NCBI GenBank assembly: GCA_964553535.1
Contig: CAZKLK010000078.1
Coordinates: 1 to 8,407, forward strand
Direction of reading: 5' to 3'
From: JALHSV01 sp964553535
Lineage (GTDB): Bacteria; Nitrospirota; Thermodesulfovibrionia; Thermodesulfovibrionales; SM23-35
Length of the DNA: 8,407 nt
Within the stretch, counting starts at the first letter, position 1. Each line of letters starts with the position of its first letter. Positions 6,230 through 8,407 of this stretch are shown piece by piece. The position numbers were made by a program, and so were the translations under genes. The notes beneath the pieces were generated by a model that was given only the letters and a program-made list of their open reading frames with translations, did not search any database and had not been told where the DNA came from.

Positions 6230-7003
6230 TCACAGCGCGTAATGAATATCCTCAAGAAAAAGCCCTCGTGCGGGTGCGGTCTGTCCCGCATTCCTTCTGT
6301 CGAGCGATTTCAGTATCTCTCCGATTTTTTCTGAAGGAATTCTCCCCCTCCCGGTTTCGACAAGCGTGCCGACCATATTCCTGACCATATGCCTGAGAAA
6401 TCCATTCGCCTCCGCCGTTATTTTAATGAAATTGCCCTGAAGCACGACGCCCATGAAAATAACGCCATCAAGTTTTTCCACCCTGAGAGAATAAACTTCT
6501 CTTACGGTATCCTTTACGTCGCTGCCGGTTCCCATGAATGCCGAAAAATCATGCCTGCCAATAAGCGCAAGCGACGAGTCAGCCATTAAGACTGTATCCA
6601 GTTCCTGCGGCACTGTCCAGGCATACTTAAAAAGGAAAGCCGACGATGATCTCTGGTTCGCGATCATGTAAAAGTAGCGCTTCCTGAGAGCGTCATCCCT
6701 GGGATGAAACGCGGCATTAATTTCCGCGGCGGAGAGCACCCTAATGTCCGGCGGGAGCACAGCATTGAGCGCTTTACGGATAGTGCCGGCATCAAGCTTT
6801 GATTCCGCACCGAAAACCGCAACCTGCCCCAGGGCATGTACTCCCGCATCAGTCCTGCTTGCTCCAATAACAGGGGAGCGTTCGCCGGTAACGCGCAAAA
6901 CGGCTCCCTCAAGAACTCCCTGGACGGTTATCTTGTCCTTCTGGACCTGCCAGCCATGATACGCAGTCCCATCGTATTCGATGATGAGTTTGATTTTTTT
7001 CAT
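6230..7003 (-). CDS. truA: tRNA pseudouridine(38-40) synthase TruA
   Basis: TruA isomerises uridines 38, 39 and 40 in the anticodon arm of many tRNAs. The 257-aa product starts MKKIKLIIEYDGTAYHGWQ, the standard TruA N-terminus. It has the catalytic Asp52 in SRTDAGVHA (49-57), the conserved KRYFYMI (108-114), HDFSAF (151-156), FLRHMVRNMVG (202-212) and a C-terminal PARGLFL motif (244-250). Length is normal. The reading frame stays open upstream to an ATG at 7084, but those 27 extra residues match nothing expected in TruA, so the ATG at 7001-7003 is chosen. There is no Shine-Dalgarno at usual spacing; instead an extended -10-like box ends 7 nt upstream. The gene is convergent with the HD gene and divergent from the unknown gene at 7192. 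No clear terminator is visible in the 34-bp gap beyond its stop. Confidence 0.95.
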   Translation of the reverse strand: MKKIKLIIEYDGTAYHGWQVQKDKITVQGVLEGAVLRVTGERSPVIGASRTDAGVHALGQVAVFGAESKLDAGTIRKALNAVLPPDIRVLSAAEINAAFHPRDDALRKRYFYMIANQRSSSAFLFKYAWTVPQELDTVLMADSSLALIGRHDFSAFMGTGSDVKDTVREVYSLRVEKLDGVIFMGVVLQGNFIKITAEANGFLRHMVRNMVGTLVETGRGRIPSEKIGEILKSLDRRNAGQTAPARGLFLEDIHYAL

Positions 7004-7010
7004 TGGAATG

Positions 7011-7019
7011 ATATTACCA
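7011..7019 (-). promoter_or_regulatory. Extended -10-like element immediately upstream of truA
   Basis: Minus-strand TGG-TAATAT (4/6 to TATAAT plus the TGn extension) ends 7 nt before the truA ATG. A weak -35-like TTGCGG lies 17 bp upstream (7034-7039). The predicted transcription start falls on or within one base of the A of the ATG, giving a leaderless mRNA. Inference from position and absence of a Shine-Dalgarno. Confidence 0.4.
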
Positions 7020-7176
7020 CCTGCAGTTCCTTCCCGCAATATTAAGGGAATCATTGACGCAAAAATGCAGTCCGGGACAGGCACGGCAAAGCCACTCAGA
7101 CAACCATAAACCAGGCGCAGTAGCTTTGCGCTGACCGGGCTTTATGGAACTCTCTTCCCGTCCGTCAGCAGCTCTC
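7020..7176. other. truA-7192 divergent spacer with small hairpins
   Basis: The region between the two promoter boxes holds no credible gene. It contains short inverted repeats: TTCCC/GGGAA (7031-7035 with 7046-7050), GGC-AAA-GCC (7085-7093) and GCGCA/TGCGC around a 7-nt loop (7115-7131). No recognised operator, riboswitch or tRNA is visible. Confidence 0.4.
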
Positions 7177-7185
7177 TGATACAAT
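7177..7185 (+). promoter_or_regulatory. Extended -10 element of the 7192 gene, probable leaderless start
   Basis: TGA-TACAAT (5/6 to TATAAT with the TGn extension) ends 6 nt before the ATG at 7192, so transcription would begin at the A of the ATG. No -35 hexamer and no Shine-Dalgarno are visible. An overlapping TATAAG at 7185-7190 is too close to the ATG to serve. Confidence 0.5.
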
Positions 7186-7191
7186 ATAAGC

Positions 7192-8262
7192 ATGATCGAC
7201 ATCGCGAGCCTCGCGGCGCAGGTGAAGAGGAACTGCAATATATCCGATGCGAAATTCTGGGGATATTATTCCCTTTGCGGCATTCTGTTGAGGCTCAGGG
7301 ATCTCTACCGGATTGAAACAGGGATGAGACTCCATGAAAAGATTCAACATGCGGGGGTGGGGGCATGGATCACTGAACGGGAAAGTCTCTGGCGGCGGCT
7401 TGAAAGTGATGATTACGGGGATATTTCGATAAACGGTCAACTATTCAGTCCGTTTTGCGTTGAAAGCATAAACGATATGCTGGCAGATGAGGGGTTAATT
7501 TACGGCGCCGGTTTCGGACTGCACATGAAGCCTTTCTTCTTCCTTGCGGACATACAGTCTAAGAGAACAGTCGACGGGTTTTCCTGCTACATTACCGGAT
7601 CAGAATTCGCCCGTGACCTTTCCGACTATCCCGCGATGCTGCAGGACCGGACCATTATCGCCCGGACAGAAATGATACGATTGCTCCTTTGGCAAAGGTT
7701 TGAAGAAATGAGGTGCAATATAAAAGAATCTCTCCGCTTTGCATTTTCAAAATACGGCATTTATCCTGAAGAACCGCCCTCTGAAGACTTGTTAAACCGC
7801 ATTCAGGCCGTCGCAAAAGCCGAGGCAGAAACATTCCTATACCATGAACTCGGAGAGGCGTTTGAGGGCATGAGAATCGGTGATAACTGGAAGCGCCTTA
7901 TCGCAATGCTTTCCGATGGAAAATCAGGGTTGTTTGCCCGGGGAGTCAAGGATATTCTCGCCGACACGTCCGAAACCGGGATGCTGAAACATATCATCAG
8001 CAATCGCATGGAAGGCTCTCTGGGTTTTTATGTCGTTTTCCTGAACGGCTTCAGAAAGGTAATCTTTCCGGAGATTTTAAGCGCTTTTCAGGCGTTCACA
8101 AGAACCGGCAACTGGAGCATAATCGATGATGTTAGAGACGCGGGATACAGAAAAGCTATCGCTTATGAAACCCGCCTGCTCGATCTCTTTTACGGAGCAA
8201 GAGATGACGCAGCACTCGTCAAATCTGTGGAAAACGAGATATTGAAAGACCTCCTGCCTTAG
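7192..8262 (+). CDS. Protein of unknown function, resembles the Sfum_1244 family
   Basis: The 356-aa protein appears soluble, with no signal peptide or clear membrane helix. The N-terminal block RNCNISDAKFWGYYSLCG (13-30) followed by ILLRLRDLYRIETG (31-44) and WITERESLW (59-67) resembles the conserved start of proteins annotated 'Sfum_1244 family' in Desulfobacterota and Proteobacteria. This is from memory and unverified. Other notable segments are YGAGFGLHMKPFFFLADI (104-121), YHELGE (217-222), RGVKDILAD (250-258) and an acidic-basic alternating C-terminus. The HELGE segment contains a His-Glu-x-x-Glu arrangement that could be functional, but no enzyme class can be assigned. The ATG is the only plausible start and lies directly after an extended -10 box. 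The gene stands alone: truA is divergent, and after the stop the rest of the window (145 bp) has no gene. Confidence 0.8.
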   Translation: MIDIASLAAQVKRNCNISDAKFWGYYSLCGILLRLRDLYRIETGMRLHEKIQHAGVGAWITERESLWRRLESDDYGDISINGQLFSPFCVESINDMLADEGLIYGAGFGLHMKPFFFLADIQSKRTVDGFSCYITGSEFARDLSDYPAMLQDRTIIARTEMIRLLLWQRFEEMRCNIKESLRFAFSKYGIYPEEPPSEDLLNRIQAVAKAEAETFLYHELGEAFEGMRIGDNWKRLIAMLSDGKSGLFARGVKDILADTSETGMLKHIISNRMEGSLGFYVVFLNGFRKVIFPEILSAFQAFTRTGNWSIIDDVRDAGYRKAIAYETRLLDLFYGARDDAALVKSVENEILKDLLP

Positions 8263-8336
8263 CCGGCAACCGCCGCTACCTGCATCAATCATTCCACTGT
8301 CGCCTTAAAAAAATCGCGACGCCATGCACTTTGCGG

Positions 8337-8406
8337 TAACCGTTAACTTTTAGCTGTTAGGAAAAATTTAAAAGTGAACTCTTTAAGAATTAAAAGTGAA
8401 CGGTTA
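8337..8406. repeat. Inverted 16-bp repeat, possible mobile-element end
   Basis: Arms are TAACCGTTAACTTTTA (8337-8352) and TAAAAGTGAACGGTTA (8391-8406), which match as an inverted repeat at 15 of 16 positions. The space between them also contains a third, partial copy of the right arm. Multiple short repeats in both orientations within about 70 bp resemble the ends of some IS21-type elements or a small MITE-like element. No transposase is present in the window, so any element body would have to lie to the right. The repeats are seen directly; the mobile-element reading is inference. Confidence 0.5.
8368..8401 (+). repeat. Direct repeat TTAAAAGTGAAC, two copies 22 bp apart
   Basis: Identical 12-mers occur at 8368-8379 and 8390-8401. 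The second copy overlaps the right arm of the inverted repeat. Between the 7192 gene stop and this point (8263-8336) there is no gene, only a weak 5-bp inverted repeat GTCGC/GCGAC (8299-8303 with 8316-8320) enclosing an A-run. Confidence 0.6.
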
Positions 8407-8407
8407 A

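Noticed and set aside
7004..7084. 27-residue N-terminal extension of TruA from an upstream ATG
   Set aside because: Residues are unlike any TruA N-terminus, and the canonical MKKIKLIIEYDGT start lies at 7003.
7081..7145. tRNA-like or riboswitch-like hairpins in the spacer
   Set aside because: Stems are only 3-5 bp, there is no cloverleaf with TTCRA or a discriminator pattern, and no known riboswitch core.
7014..7238. Minus-strand 74-codon open frame across the truA-7192 spacer
   Set aside because: It overlaps the start of the 7192 gene and both promoter boxes, and its Trp/Cys-rich composition looks like translated non-coding DNA.
8299..8320. Terminator for the 7192 gene (GTCGC/GCGAC around an A-run)
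   Set aside because: The stem is only 5 bp with a 12-nt loop, and there is no T-run after it.

Overview
This window is ordinary-looking chromosomal DNA from a Gram-negative-type, probably anaerobic bacterium. Base composition looks roughly balanced, and gene spacing is loose, with repeat-bearing gaps. The combination of an HspR-controlled dnaJ-hspR-clpB heat-shock locus, a VorB-type 2-oxoacid:ferredoxin oxidoreductase subunit and a protein resembling the 'Sfum_1244' family of uncharacterised proteins points to Nitrospirota or Desulfobacterota (former Deltaproteobacteria). This placement is inferred from gene content and general protein flavour, not from a search.

Layout: (1) On the minus strand, 5459 to 55, lies dnaJ > hspR > clpB > vorB. 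dnaJ is preceded by a near-consensus sigma-70 promoter (TTGACA, 17-bp spacer, TATGAT) whose -35 box and spacer are covered by a HAIR-type inverted repeat, the known operator class of HspR. dnaJ and hspR overlap by 4 nt (ATGA). clpB follows after a 145-bp gap containing a degenerate 7-nt tandem repeat, and has a strong Shine-Dalgarno. vorB follows after 71 bp and appears to have its own extended -10 element almost on top of its start codon. (2) Divergent from dnaJ, on the plus strand at 5650-6195, is a small HD-domain metal-dependent phosphohydrolase. (3) Convergent to it, on the minus strand at 7003-6230, is truA (tRNA pseudouridine synthase). (4) Divergent from truA, on the plus strand at 7192-8262, is a 356-aa protein of unknown function. 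(5) The right edge (8337-8407) carries inverted and direct repeats that look like the end of a mobile element lying beyond the window.

How it works together: the heat-shock block reads as an autoregulated chaperone circuit. HspR represses the promoter in front of its own gene, dnaJ supplies a class A J-protein co-chaperone, and clpB supplies the disaggregase. dnaK and grpE are not in the window. The other genes look like unrelated housekeeping or metabolic functions.

The least expected signal is at the starts of vorB, truA and the unknown gene. Each lacks an obvious Shine-Dalgarno and has a TGn-TAnnnT extended -10 box ending only 7-10 nt upstream of its ATG, as expected for leaderless or near-leaderless mRNAs. 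dnaJ and clpB have good Shine-Dalgarno sites instead. I do not see a clearly new multi-gene system here.
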